Below, piece by piece: positions 29,901-44,900 of a DNA stretch of 64,000 nt (its first letter is position 1; each line of letters opens with the position of its first letter). The notes beneath the pieces are model-generated. The model had not been told where the DNA came from, made no database searches, and worked only from the letters and a program-made list of their open reading frames with translations. Position numbers and translations under genes: made by a program. Origin of the DNA: Heterocephalus glaber (Eukaryota; Chordata; Mammalia; Rodentia; Bathyergidae); contig NW_004624866.1 in the NCBI RefSeq assembly GCF_000247695.1, positions 4,421,771-4,485,770 of the forward strand. The letters are read 5' to 3'.

Positions 29901-32900
29901 GTTGTCCAACCAAGTCTTAGGTAACCACATCGTTACATGCAAGCCCTTCTCTAAAATTCTTCACCATAACAAGTAACATAGGAACTTGTTTATCACAAAA
30001 TCTGCCACAATCAAAAACCAGTAAGGCTCAGAGCCAGAATTGAACAGCTTCTTCTGGAAGAACTTAGTCCCCAGCCTACCACTTCTCATCTTACACAATT
30101 TGTGCTTTCAAATAAATGGAGTTGTCCAAGAAAGGGGCGGGGGGGAACATGTGAAGGCAAATGGACACAACACTCTCCAGAAGTTCTCAGGACATGTGCT
30201 GAGCAGACATGTTCAATAAGCACTGACTGTCTGCTTACCGTAAGCAGCAACTAAAAAGTTAACTTAGAACAGAACTGGGAACAAACTGAAACGTTCAGCA
30301 AATTAACACAAGAAATGAGAGAGAGTGTGCTATTATGTGTAGGTCACCACAGACCACTGTAACAAACTTCCAAGAGAAATGCCGAATTCAATGCTTCCAA
30401 TGAAAGCATATAGATACAGAAACTAAAGATACAGAACTAGAAAGATACAGAAATACAGTCACATTTTTAGTCACACCAATCCAGCCAGAAGACTACTATC
30501 TTCAGGAAACATTGGATGTGTCAAGAAAATGGTTTTCCTTGTTCTCTCTACAGAAGTGTCTGTTGAAATCCTGAAGACATCTACGGTCCCAGAAAATTCT
30601 TTGGAGAATACCAATATGGAACAGGAAAATTTACTACTTTTCAGTTTACTTTGCAGACTCAATGTGAAAATGATAGCTGAAATAAAAAATGTAATCTAGA
30701 AAGTTCATAGAAGCAATTTAGGGCCCATTACACCAAATACAATTCTGGGAGATTTTTTTTTTAAATGATGATGTCTTTGGACCCCTCCCCCGCCACTGCT
30801 GGTCACTTACAGGAGTCAGCATCTGAATGCTTTCAGCAAAGTTCCCAATGAAGGCCATGATGGTCATCTTCTGCATGAGCCTCTCGATCTTACTAAACTG
30901 CATCATGAACCGGTCTTCATCAGACAAGTTCTCCAGGGGCTTCCTTTCCCGCTCATAGAGCCGAAGGACTTTCACCTCATTTTCAGTTGGCAAGAACCTC
31001 ATCAAGCATTCTACAAAGTCTACAGGCAGTGTCTTCAGGTCAAATCTGAAGACAACGTGGACACGTTAGCGTTAGAGAGAAAGCCACCCTTCTGACTACT
31101 CCCATCCAATCCAGTGCATCTGCTACCAAGTCAACAAGTCTCAGGGCCGGGGATTTAGCTCGGTGGTTTTGTCGCCTGCTGCACAAGCGCAAGGACCAGA
31201 GTTCGATCCCCGGTACCAAAAAAAAAAACAAACAAGTCTCACATTCCTACAGCTGTACCAGGAGGCTCCACCCTGGGAGTGCGTCCTGACTAGGCATTAG
31301 GACTCAGGATTGGTCCTTCCTAACAACTCGAACCTTAATGTAGCTGCACCCCTTGGTTTTCCAGGCTATTATCTTATAGTATTTTTGGTACCGGGGATCG
31401 AACTTGAGTCCTTGCGCATGCGCAGCAGGCAGTGAAACCACTGAGCTAAATCCCCGGCCCTTACTATCTTATAGTTTTGGGGCAGCTCTGAACCTCTCCA
31501 AATCGAGAGTAAATCACAACAGGAGAAAGCAGAAGAAAGGTTGAAAAATCTAATGGTTAAGTGGTTCAAGAACATGGTTTTGAGCCACTGGGAAGTACTG
31601 CCAATCAAGATTAGTCTGTATGCACAATTACAGAATATATGGCAACTTTTGTGAAACATTTCAATTAAACCAAAAGTCAAAGATTAATCTTTGTTTGGCA
31701 AAATAACAGAATTATACTTAAATCATCATGACAAACAAGGTATATCAAGATCAACATGTTTCTGCCAGCTTGAACAACCAGTGGTACATACACAGCACTC
31801 CCATCGGACGGCTCGTACCACTGGTGGTTGAAATGGTACAGTAATACATGGGACAGTTCTGCATGTACCACTGGGGGTAAAAGCTGTCCAGCAGCGAGAT
31901 GTATAAATTATGGCCCTGTCGTGAATGTGTTAAAACCAGACTGCCTATCAGGTTTCAATATAAGAAATCATAACGAACTGTAGGAGGCGCTATACTATTA
32001 GATTATGACCCTGGCCAAAGACCAAATCAGAGCAAAGGATTTCTTAGGGTCATAAATTCCTGAATGAGTCTCTAACCAAAATTTACAAAATAGCAATTTA
32101 TGAATAAGTACTTTTTAAAACATTTAATAACATACTTATCACCATGTCCATAAGATCCTTTTTATAAATATATATAAAGCCAATGCCTTCTTTGCACTTC
32201 AAGAATTTAAAAACAAAATGAACTTTGTTTAAAGTGTCCTGGAAGTACTAAGAGCAACAATATTCACATTACTATTGTTATGAATTAAAATATGCATCTG
32301 TATCATATTTGCATCTGGCATTGAATTATATCATTCCACAAATGCCATCAAATTTGTATTCAATAAATCTGGATAAAATTCCACATACTCCAGAGAAAAC
32401 TGAAATGTCTCCCTTTTCTTAACATCTACCACTCTCAGCTCAACTTTCCTTTTATGTAAGCATTGCTGTAGGCCTATATAAAAGAGCAGACCAAGACAAT
32501 AAAGGATGTCACAATCCCGATGTTATTCCTCCAAAATGATTAATTATTCAAATACAGCACTACAGCAGCAACTTCCAGTTCACTTTTATCAGTGTTGGCA
32601 TCTTATTCAACTCTGAAATGGCACCATGTAATAAGGAGAATCTCAGAAGTATAGAAGTCTTTTACATCAGCTCTTGCCCCACTATTAAATTTTTTATCTA
32701 CTAATTCATAATTTTCTTATTTTCATCACTATTCTAACCTTACTATAATATAATTTTCCAGAACGCCCTGAACTTACACATGAATAGCTTTACATATCTC
32801 ATCGGCAGTCTTTCCAGCTTTCCTTAAAGTTATGGCAAGATTTTTGGCTCTATTTGCTTCTAGTAATGTCACTTTGCTTGATCCTTTCTGTGTCATCTTC

Positions 32901-35900
32901 TGCTTGCTTGAAGAAAGATCAATGGCAGGGCCTTGGGCTTTTGTCTTGAATATTTCTTCAAATTCATCCACATTTAAATCCTAGGGTGGAGAGGAATTGA
33001 CATTACAAGCTGTATTCTACTTAAAGATTAAACCCTAAAACCACCATTTAAGCAGATAAAGAAAAAATCTTTTTCTATTAAGTACTTCTCTTTGGCCATT
33101 CTTGCTATTTTTGTTCCTGTTTTGGTCAGGGTGCAAAACTATTAACACATATACCAAAGGGAATGTCCTAAGTATAACGCTGATTCCAACCAACCAATTC
33201 AGCTGTCTCCAATAACCAGCTGTATAGACAGCCACCACCCTAAAACTATTAAACAAGACGGCGAGTGTCAAAATTGAGTCCTTAATCAACACTGTTCAGA
33301 AAAGGCTTCTTATAAAGGATGAGATTGTCAGACACATCTTTTGTGGCATATATTGACACCCAAAACTATTCTATTTTAATATTTTAAACACAGTTTTCGA
33401 TCTGCCTTATAGTGACCAATTTTATTTTCTGTATAAATCTGTTTATTCTTTATATTAAGGCACTTAAAACACTAGCACTATGCTAGTGAAACTTGCAGGT
33501 TAACAGAGCACCCATTTTGACTTTGTTGCACAAAGACCCCCCCAGCTTGGAACTCTTGGAAAGATACCTCCAGAATTCGCTCATCATCAATTTCATTGAA
33601 GACTGTGCCATTGATCTGATTGGGCTTCAGAGCAACCCAGTTAAACACTGGCATTCTGAACTTCGTCTTGATTGGCTTTTTAATTTTCACAGCTAAGGAT
33701 ATCAAAGAGAATGAAATTAAGATCCCTCCAAGATGCCACAATCCTCAAGAACAATCAAACAAGCTGAGCGTGGTGGTGCAGGTCTATAGTCCCAGCATTC
33801 GGGAGGCTGAGGCAGGAGGATCGCTGTGAGTTCAAGGCTAGCCTAGGCTACATAGTTCAAGGCCAGCCTGAAGTACATAGCGAGACTCTGTCTCAAAAAA
33901 AAAACCAAAAACCAACAATCAGACAACAGTCCTTACAGGCGACACTTTTTAACACTGGAGGAAGGTGGGCAAGAGGCACCCAAGTGTATTTTAATATAGA
34001 AAACATTACATATGGACTTGACCAGAGCCATTCAAGGCCCTCATTTGGTTGACTGAACACACCTTTATGTTAAAAGCTAAGGGTCAGGGTTTTGTTTTGT
34101 TTGGTTGGTTTTTTTATGCAGGCAAATGGACTGCTACTTTATAGTTACCATATTGATACAATGCTTAACACAAAATGTTGGAAAGCAAAAAATTATAACT
34201 AATGTTATGAGACAGCAGAGAGGGCAAATAATATCAGATGTTGACATCCTAAATTCTTGATTCTAGAACACACTTACAAACAAACCTTAACAAATGACCA
34301 GCGATCGTGGACAGTGTCTGCTGAAATCACCAGAAATGGGACATCAAGAAAGGTACTGTTCAGCCAGGGCAACACATGCCTGTGGGTGACTTCAATAATG
34401 GAGATTATACTGGCTGCTAAGACATCTCATGATAAACAAGATGGAAGGGGTACGAAAAAGTCAAGAAATTGCACTGCTTCTCAGGAATGCTAGTAGTCCC
34501 TCTTCCTCTTTTTAGAAAGCAAGTGATCCCCAGGAATCAGCTGTGTTCAACTAGGAGGTATCAATGAATACAGTAAAAATACTGAAAACCTCTTAATGCA
34601 GAGGATGCCATGTTTTAGGAGCCCAGAAGGAATGCCAGCTCCTCTCACTTTCAGGAAAGGTGCTAAAAAAAGGTAAGTCGCTTCAAATTCGATGCATTAA
34701 TTACACACCATAAAGAAGTTGTCCCAAGCCACTTAGCTATGCACATTCATTTTCACCATGTAGCCCATCATTTGCCATCAGTAGCAAGGAAGGGAGAAGA
34801 ACTTTAGCCCTTTAGCTCAGAACAAAATAAAAGCAACATACACTTGTGCTCTTACCTGGCTGGCTGCCTGCCTGCCTCAGTGGCATTTACTGAAACAGGA
34901 AGACAGATGGTGCCTCTCATTCCTCCAGAGTTACAAAGGCCAGAGAAAGAGCAGGAATGTCATCTGATAAATCCACACAAGAGCATGCAAGAACACAGAC
35001 ACAGCTTTTGCCAAACCAGGCCTTTCACCACTTCATCCCTACTCCCAACCATGAGGGTTCTCACTGTACGTCCTTTTTGTGGCTATGCCACCCAGGAAAA
35101 CCAATGTCCTCTATGGCACAAAGGAAGAGACCTTCCTAGGCTAGTGTGGCACTCCGGCAATGTGGGGGAGAGTCGGGTGGGTCTGTGGGAGCCTCTCATA
35201 CTAGGGTGACACAGGCTGACGCCACTGGCATCCTGCCTCCCCTCCACGAACACTGCTGGCTCAGGATGCTCGTTAGAAGTTCTCCCCTTGGCAGCTACCC
35301 TCCTTCTAACCCTAGGAATACTAGGTCAGAACACAGCCAAGAAAGCTCTCCCTGGGAGGAGTTTTCCTGACTGGAATGTGGGGGTGGGAAGAACAGGAGG
35401 GTGAGTCAGGTGACTGTGACATACATTCCCAGAGCTCAGGCTAGATGGAGTCTCCAGTCAGTGGGGCTCTACCTGGTAAGCCACAGACCAGTGGGGGGGG
35501 GGGGGGGCTCTGTGAAAGGGTCAACAAGCAGCTTTCCTTGTTTTCCTTAAAATAAATCGGAAATCCTTTTAGACATAAAGCTTTAGACCCAAGTATGAAA
35601 AGTAAACAAAAAAGAAAGAACACTCCTTTCCTAAGAGGAAAGGGAATATGGTAAATGAACCAAGGGTGCCTGCCTACAAGATAATAATGTCCTTACAGGT
35701 TCCATTAAAACATGGGCAAACCTGGGGTAACAGTCAGCCAACACCCAGACTCGCTACAGACACAGTGTCAAAATGCAATGGATCAAAGTAAGATGGAGTG
35801 GAAAAATGTCATGGCACAATGTGACCAACAGGAACACAAGGCAAGTACTCAACACACTCAGTGAGGAGCAACCTACAGAAAAGCTTGATTGGCCCATCTT

Positions 35901-38900
35901 TTGTGGAAGCAGAAAGAACAGAGAAAATACAAAAAAATTAGATATGGTTAGAGTCAAGTGGCTCAGCGGTTCACGCACTCTTAGCATAGAATTTCATGCT
36001 TCTTTGGACACATTTCACAAGGCAGCAGAGAGACAAAAGTTCATTTCCATTCAGGCCTGCCTTGAAAATTCACTTTACCTTATATGTTTTTTTATCCTGT
36101 TTAGAAGAGGGAAAGAAAAAAATGTATTTCACTGTCATTGTTCCAAATAGCCATAGTCTATTAGTAGACCACATACTGGTTAAGTGTTCCACAGGATTGA
36201 AACAATTTCCCAATAAAAAAATAACCAGCAAAGGTCCAAGTGCTCACTGAGAGGATCCAAACTCATCTTCCCGAGACAGCCAACATCGTGGACTGCCCAG
36301 CATCCCTAGTGACCTACCTTGGGAAAGGGAGCCAGATCTTCCTAGCATAGATCCGAGGAAGTAAGCCCTATGCTTCAAATGCATATTTCACACTACGAAC
36401 ATTTTCTTTATAAAGAACAAAAAATCCACCCTCTCTTCTAGAAATAAACAATGGACACTTCCTCTTGGCCTCCTAAGAATATACTTGCTCTTTGCCCATA
36501 AGAGATTCTGTCACTTGTGGATCTAGAAGCCCAGTGACATCATGAGAGTCTGACTTCTCGGGGGCATCAACTCAGCCTTTCTATTCTACTGGGAAATTCT
36601 ACTTGATTCTGTGTGGCCTCTTGGGTGGGGAGAGGAGGGGGAGGAAGAAGGAAGATGGGGGGGGCAGAAAAACATCTCAAAAATCAGCTTCAATCACTAA
36701 GTACTGAAAGCCAAATTAAGGATAAATAATAATGCAATTAAAGGCCTTGAGGGAAATGCCTGATCCCAAGCTATCAAAGACTCATAAGGATCTTGGAATC
36801 CTTGCATCTTCTAAAACAAGATGTTTCTTACAATCATTTAATGGACACATACAGGACCACACAGGAGGTTTTTCAATCCCACCTACTGTCCTCCAAATTG
36901 CATATGACACCACGGGGAAGACTTCCGAACGTGGCAGCCCTGAAGCCACCAGTTATCAGCTAAGCACAGACTGTGACACTTTGAACTCAAGGCAGTCAAG
37001 AGAAGCAACAAGTTTTGGAAATTAGTAGCAAGGACCCAAGCAGAAGAAACAAAAAACAATCAAACAGATGGGATACCACCTTGAGAAAGAAGCCCTAGCC
37101 TGCACATCTCAGTCTCCTGTCCCTTCCCTGCCAAAGTGGCTGTGAGTCCTATGTCAGAGCTCAGGTGAATGGAAGCAGATGCTGAATCACACGTCAGCTT
37201 TTGCCAGGGAGAAAGGAAGCAGCCCTAAATGAGACAGCATGGCAGACACATCTCACAGCAAGCGCTCTTCAGGGGCTACAAGGAAAGCCCCATCAGTGAG
37301 CCCAGGTGCACAGAGCAGTTAGGGTTCCCACACAGTCACTGAGAACAGCCTGGTGATGGAATAGATTCCCAGGGCTTGGTAGGAGGTCTGTTTATTTACA
37401 TTCCATAATCCAACAGTTCCACCAGGACTCTCCAGCAACTTTTCTCTTCAGAAGTAATAAAAAGTTCTAGAAAAAAGTGATAGATGGGAAGACGGGCAGA
37501 AATAAGCTACTAACTTACTTGGAACATCACTCTAAACAGGCATTTTATTGGATCATTGTCAGTTTTATAGAAATCTGGGTAGAATGCATTTGTTATGGGG
37601 AGCTTTCAGATGTCCTAACGGGCTCCAGTCACTCGGATGAGTTAGCCCTAGTGACTGACTGGAAAGCTGCACACAGGAAACCTGCACAGCTCAGACTGTC
37701 TTTTAGACTTTTAGACTTCAGGGAAAAGCATCTGAAAAAGGCAGCCTCAGAAGCAGAGGTTACTAGAGTGGCAATTCAGAGTAAATAAAGAGAACCCACA
37801 AACAGACTGCAGTGAATGAGAAAGCAAATTCCTCAGTATCACAGAGATAGAAACCTCAGAGTGATTCCCAACGCCCAGGAAATATTCCACAACTCGGAAA
37901 TGGCTTGGAGCGTTATACAAAAGTGTAAAAATTCATTTCTGAGAGTCAAAAATAAGGACTTAATATTCCAAGGCATTAGAGCAACTTTCACTTGCCCACC
38001 TCCTTTTCATTTCTGATGAGGCAGGATGCTGCACTATCTTCTGGTTAACAGGAGGCCCACGTGATAGATCTGGGAGACTTTTACAACAGGCATATACTGC
38101 TCTTGGCAGCACCTTCCACTTAAACGCTCCACTGTTCTCAAATGCTCAGAAGTCATGCCTGGAAGCCTGTATCAATAAATACACAGGAAAGCACTTCCCC
38201 CTTATCTAGACAACATTTCAAAAACAACTTTTAAAAATGCCTCTGCCTAACCTAGCCTCTGGCCACTACAGGTGTCCAGGAAGTGTCTGTTGAGCTCACA
38301 AAAACGCACTGCTCTTCAGCCAGGTAACTTGGTGTACATGTACCCACTCCCCAAGATGACTAGGAACTACATGCACTGTAAGCCTGCAAACATGTACGAA
38401 TAAAAAAAAAGAAGGTACCTCATCTCTTCCTTTCTCTGGGTGGGGCCGGGCAAGGTGGAAGATGAGGTGAGCCATCAGAACCTCTTGTTACTGGGAGTGT
38501 GACAAAGCACACACAGAGGACAGTGCTTCTCACGTCTGACTATGTCCTTGTACTGCCTACAATCACAGAAATGCTCCTCTACTAAGAGGAGATATGTCAC
38601 TGTGAAAGACTTGGTGTTTGGAAGAGTGGCCTTCACTTTCTGGAGATAAGAAAAAATGAGTTCTTCTTACATGAGTACCTCAGTATTCTGTGCTCTTACC
38701 TGCTAATCCTGAGTTGAAAACCACTGTGGGTGAAGACATCCCGGGCAGCGGGGGTGCAGAGGGAGGGGGTGGTGGCAGAGGAGGAGCTGGCACAGTCTCA
38801 GCTGCAGGCCCCGGGAGAGGAGGAGGAGGAGGAGGAGGAGGAGGTGGGGGTGGGGGAGGGGGAGGCGGTGCCGTGGGTGGTGTCACTGGACCATTTGTCG

Positions 38901-41900
38901 CTAAAGAAGAAAACACACACATTGACTCTGGAAACAGAGAGATGGTATTCTTGCAGCATGTCACATATAAAGTATGTGAACACAAAATACTTGAAAGGAT
39001 TGCTTTCAAGACCATAAAATTCCCTGACTGACAAATGGGGAAAAAATAATGTAACATGGTGATGTGAATATTTATAACCTTAATTTCAAAATGTAAACAG
39101 TTCTTCAATTCAGTACATAAAAGAACACGGTATCCTAAGCAGACAAAGGACACAAATAATTAGTAAAAGAAGAAACACAGACATCCCAATGCTGCCTTAG
39201 TTCTCTTGTGAAAGCTTCTTACCTGCCTCAGGTGTGTCAGACGGCAGAGGCAGTGGTGGAGGAGGTGGGGACAAGGGTCCTGCCGTGGCGGTCCCAGTAG
39301 CCGGTCCTACACAGTTGCCCACTGCTGCTTCGGAGCCTGCGGACAATGCGCCAGGAGCCATGACTGGCAGTATGGCGATGTCCCCGTCCCCCCTCTTCTG
39401 GATTTTAATGGTCCCTTGTTTCTCCAGTTCATGAATCTTTTTTTCCAGGGTAGACTGTCTTTGAATGGCTTCTTCTTTTTCTTTGACCATTTTTCTTAAT
39501 GTGTGAACTTGGGTATTTGCGTCTTTGTAGATTTCCTGGAAAAGAGTCCATAGTCAAGAGTTTGTCTTCATATGGCATCCACACTTACGACCATCAGATT
39601 TACAAACTAAGGATAAAGGAGGTGACTTTAAAAAGAGAAAAAGGATACTCACATAAATAAGAATTCTACAAAACTCGGCCAGAACTTATACAGTGCTAGT
39701 AATTATTAATTACAGTTGTAATGCATGCAATATATTCTAATAATTGTTACTGTTAATCAAAGCTCTTTCCATCTACTAAATGCTGCTAACTCGATTTTCC
39801 CTGCAGATGGAAAGGAACAAAGCCGATATGACTTTTATTCCCAAAAGCTGATTTTGAAATATCCTGAAGATTGTTCTGGTAGTGCAGCATGTTTTCCTTG
39901 TACTTATTTTAAAATTCATTTGTAACTCCTAGATACACATATCAGCTAACAACAGACAAAGAAACCCTAAATCTGACTTGGATAGTAAACAGACTAGGAT
40001 TAAAAAATTTGCAAAGCAAGGAAGAACCTATTCATGAGTGCCAGGGACTGACTGTCCTTGAATGGATTTCTCTGGCCCTCATAATGGCCCTTCACCGAGT
40101 TCAGGACAGCAATCGTTCTACCATTTTCCCCTTAGTAATGCAGTTAACAAAACAGGACAAAGCTTCCCTTCACTAATTACTTACTTCTGTCTAAGTTTTT
40201 AGCAGAAAACAAAAGTTACAATTTTCAATTCAAAGGCTGCCCTGGTTCCTTTATTAGGTGAAACAGTTTTATGGAGCTAAACTTACTTGCTGGGCCTTGC
40301 ACATGTGAACTCTCACCACAAACCTCCAGCAGGCAGGGAAACATTCTTCACACCCTGTCTATTATTAATAATCTAAGACTCTGAACTTGAATTGAGTCCA
40401 TATGCTACAACTGTGTCTCGATCGTGTGCCAGAAAATAAATTTCCTAGAGTTAACTGGAGGATGTGTCAGAATGTCAAGCAACACAGACAGACATGATAA
40501 CCATCAAATAAAATGTGCCATTGCATTAATGGTGGCATAAAGGCAAGCCGTTTGCCTGAAAACCCTCCAGGCATGTGGCTGTTTCTAGGGTTTGCACAAT
40601 TACAAGCACAAGGATGGCACTCCATAAATACCTGACATATAAGGTAAAACAACCCTAAAGCCAAATAAAATAACTGGGATTATCTGATAATAAAATGGAT
40701 TGGTTTGGCTTTGCTTTTTTGGTTTTTTTTTTTTTTTGGTAAATGCTGTTAGGTCTAGTCTATGTTGTGATTTCAGTTTCCATAGCAACCACCAAATCTG
40801 GTTTTGAGTAGAAGCAAAGCAAAGAAATACAATGAAGTCCCAGTCCTAATAAAAATAAATAAGTGGCATGAATTAAATCCATACTCTGTTTTTATTTCCA
40901 ACAAAATGGGTGACCCACAGAATCAAATCAGCTTCCCCCAGATAGGAAAATATTGTTGCTCCCAAAATACATGATAAGGAAATACTGAACTCTAGTATTG
41001 GATTGGACACTCATGTATATACATATCTCAACTTTTCACTTGATATCACCTCTGAAATGATTCCAAAAACTATGCGGCACCAGTGCAGTCCCCTGAAATC
41101 AATGTCTCCCACATAAAGGAGACTAAAGAGGGAGCACACACCCTGCCACGCCTCTCTGGGTGGCTGCCACCCTCACACTTACTCGGACAACGTCCAGTTC
41201 CTTGTTCCTCTGCATAAGCTGCTTCTCCAGTTCCACAATCTTGGACATGGCTTCATTCTCTGTATCTTGAAGCTTTTCAGATAACTGTAAAATTTTGAAA
41301 AGGAGGCTGTGTCAAAACACAGGAACGTTCTGATCAGGTCCTTGGTCGACAGAAAATGTAGATCCAAGATTAGGGGCCTGCAGGAAGCCCTGCATGTTCC
41401 ATAAGATGCTTTCTGGAAACATTAATATGGCTCCAAACACATACTGTTTCTACCAGGAATAATTCTTACACGATTCCGAATAAAACCTATGCGTCAGCTC
41501 CTTAGTGTTTGAACATACACAGCCATGTCTCTCTCCATTCCTTCAGCCAAGGTAGAGAACAGTTAGGTAAAAGAGGAAGGGAGGTCTATCTCCCCAGCCA
41601 AGAAAGGGGCACCAAGCAAAAGCTTTTGAAAACTGATTTAGAAAACTTCATTTTGACGTTATATGCAGCCAGCTGAAAATACTATTGCTTATTTTGACCC
41701 AAACCACACAAATAATAAAAGTTATTTGGAGGGGCACTACAAATAAAAGTGGCTTGCTACAAAAGTGGTTATAAGTATGGTCATGCCATGATGACTGCCT
41801 TCAAGAGACAGACAGGATCAGCCATGTGTAAAATCATTGCTTTTTGCATAAGGTACTGTGATTGAGCAATGTCTTCTTTCTTATTTCTCACTGGAAATGG

Positions 41901-44900
41901 ATCATAAGTAAAAGAACTAGGGATAAAGAGTGAAGATTTATGCTGATTGAGTTCGATCATAATTGGGCCTGCTGATTCTATTAGTAAGCAGACACCAAGT
42001 AGGTTACTACAGCACTCAAAAAGGGAAGGGTTTTGGTTCACCAGTTGATCTGGAGATGTCCATTTTCAGAGTAATGCTAAGTGGTGAAGGAAATGAAGCA
42101 CATGCAGAAAATGCAGAGGAACGCACAAGGGCTGTTCAAAGGGAAAAATAATATTCTTCCAAATAGACAGTTACGGTTTAGATGTAGATGTCCCCTGCTT
42201 TATGTGCTCATGAGTGGGGCTTTTGGGAGTGGCTGGATCATGGGTGTGAGATACGGGGTTAGTCCACGGATGGGTTCAGCATAGTTATGGGTGAGGATGA
42301 TGAGCTAGAGGGAGGTCCAACCTGGAGTGTGGGTAGTACAAAGCAAGAAGCTCATAGCCTGGATGGAAAAAAGGGAAAAGAAGAAGGAAGAGTCGCTGCT
42401 CCCTGCCTATCCTACCATGGACTGTTTCTCCTCTGCCACGCTGCTCTGGTTTGGAGCCGGCCAGTTACGGACTGAAACTTCTGCAAATTGAGAACTAAAA
42501 TAAACCTTTCCTCCTTTAACTTGTTAGTGTTGGGTATTTTTTCCCAGCAATGAGAAAGTAACTAAGACAGAGATGATTCATTTCACATTCAAGGAAAGTG
42601 CCAATCAATTCATGAAAAGAATTGGCCCTCATAATGCTTGGGCTTTTCTGCTCATTCTTTCACTATTGTAATACTTCTTTAATGAATGAACAAGTGAACA
42701 ACCTTCTGAAGGCCTTCAGACTCATATTTGAGTTGATTTGTGGCAAGAAATATCCCTCAAAGAAAACTGAGTCCTTGTCCTGGTACAGAGATGACATTAT
42801 ATTAAGAGTGCACTCTTCTACAAAGAGGAAGATATTTGGGAAAGCTCCCTGGTTTCCTCCAAAATGTCTACTGTTGAGTCTAAGGGAATTTGTACAATTA
42901 CGAAAGAGGAATGTTCTGAAACATTCACAGGAACACTAGCTAATGATGTCCACAGAACTGTGTCTTTTTTGAGAGGAAATGGCTCACGTTCAGAAAATAC
43001 TTCCTCATCTCAGGCCAAATTCCCCTACTTCATTTCCTTCTAGGCAATGCTAATCATCCCCGCTCCTGTACCTAAGATCACCAGAAGCACTTCAGAGGGG
43101 TTGCAGCTCATTCCATAGCCTCCAAGTTTTTTACTATCATAAAAGCTAATGCTAATTATCCTTCGCACACAGTTGAAACGTAAGCAATTTTTCTCCTTCT
43201 GAGATATAGTTACATGAGAGATGTTTTCTTCCAGTTCTTCCACTCTCTCTAAGGCTGCATTCTTGGTTTCTGCGTCTTCCAGCAGAGCTCCTACATCAAA
43301 CACGTTGTCCAGGTATGCCTGAATTTGTACTTGTAGCTTGTCACTTTCTGTGTGTTTCAGCTTCTAAGAAAACAGAATCCCAGGTAAGGTAGTGTTAATT
43401 TATCTGTAGAAATGGAATATATCTACCCAAAATTTTGTAAGTTTTATTTGTTCCAAAAAATCCAGCTTTGGCAAGAGGGTACATGGTGTCCAATCTTTTG
43501 ACTTCCCTGGCCCCATTGAGTGAAGAGGAATTGTCTTGAGCCATACACAAAGTGAATAATATAATTAATGTATGTAGGTAACAAAACATCCTTTTTTATG
43601 TTTAAACTTATTAAACTGTTTTACAAAACAGCCCAAGCCAAAGCTTAATCATTAAAAAGAGTCACATGTCTGCTTAATAATAAATGCCTATCTTCACAGA
43701 CACATGCATGTAGGTTGAAACACTATTATGGGGAATCACTGCATTTTACTCGCCAACTCATGCAAGCACTTATAACATGTGATACACACGTGTTTCCATT
43801 TCCCAGGCTGTGTATGGTCTTCCCAATCCTGTGCAGTTATATTGCAATCTAAACCATTTTTTATTTAAATGAAACCAGTCAACAGAAAAATCAAAAGCAG
43901 CTTTGAAAAGGAACAGTCACCAACAACCTAAATAAAACTCGAGCGTGTCTGGGTAGTACAGAAGACTGGAGTGGCTGGTATCTTGCCTGAGTAGTGATGG
44001 GGCATCCAGTGGAGGCCAAGGGGCAGACAGGGGAAGAGAGTTAGGAAGTGAGGTAGACAATGGGAGAGTTTATATTCAACCTTGAGCTTATTTTAGAATA
44101 AACTACCAGACTCCTTCCCCAGGGCAGTGTCCCACATGAATACTCAGGGCTGCACAAAGCACAGATCAGCAAGCTTTGTCCAGTTCACTACTTCCCGGAT
44201 GAGGCAAACAGAAGGAAACCAGCTAACTCTGTGGCAAAATGAGCAGCCAAGTACATCAGTGACTCTTCCCTACAGGAAACACAAATTATGATTTCCTGGG
44301 GACTGGTGAGCTGTTAGACTGATATCTAGCACACAGGTGATGCTAATAAATATTTACTAAAACCAATGACCATTTGCAAGGCTGCTTTTGTGAACTAATG
44401 AAGTAGTTATATACACTTACAATATTACTCTTAAAACCACCTCTTATCAGGATGCAGAAGCAACACACTGAAAAAGTTAAAGAATAAGTTTTGCAAAATC
44501 TTAAATTTTTAAGAGGAACTTTGCTTTGTATAAGTTCTCTGACTTAGGTCCAACCTGAAATACCACACCTTGGATTGTTCTAAAGAGAGTATGTTTCATC
44601 TCAGTTTAGGAATCAGGACTGGAAAAGATTTCTGAATAAGGGCAATGGCTACAAAATAAAATGGAAAAGAAGCATCATGGGACTTTTCACAAGATTTACA
44701 ATGAGTAACAGGTGTTAACTAATATGTTACTATCTACTACCTGTCATTATAACCTGGAGCCTAAAGTAAGACATCATAAACCTGAGCCCAGAACATCAGT
44801 AGGGATCTATGTACACAAGTATTGTTAAAATACTGTACTCCTAGTCTCGAGGATAAAAATGAGGAAACAGATCTCAAACTCGAAGCACGAGGGGGTACTT

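Larger units (their letters stand above)
31046..32777 (-). other. FMNL2 intron with two young ID elements and an inverted repeat
   Basis: Holds IDs at 31144-31230 (+) and 31381-31464 (-) and an 11-base inverted repeat around 31777-31825. 31.9-32.7 kb is plain AT-rich sequence. Confidence 0.7.
33693..38699 (-). other. FMNL2 intron between FH2 start and FH1 (5 kb)
   Basis: Contains a B1-like SINE (33765-33905), a 15-base G run (35493-35507), a purine/G-rich stretch (36624-36667) and many chance ORFs up to about 125 codons. None of these shows splice signals or known protein sequence. No other recognisable element was seen. Confidence 0.65.

Noticed and set aside
34844..38016. Several plus-strand ORFs of 60-125 codons in the 5-kb FMNL2 intron
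   Set aside because: Protein sequences are unfamiliar, with no splice acceptors in register and no codon bias visible. They look like chance ORFs in unique intronic sequence.
38690..39031. Long Gly-rich plus-strand ORF (113 codons) and its neighbours
   Set aside because: It is the complement of the FMNL2 FH1 proline codons. The GGA-rich strand is open by composition and has no gene-like context.
42168..42570. Retroviral genes near the LTR-like elements (42.2, 60.7 and 63.1 kb)
   Set aside because: Only solitary, diverged LTR sequence is visible; no gag, pol or env-like reading frames lie beside them.
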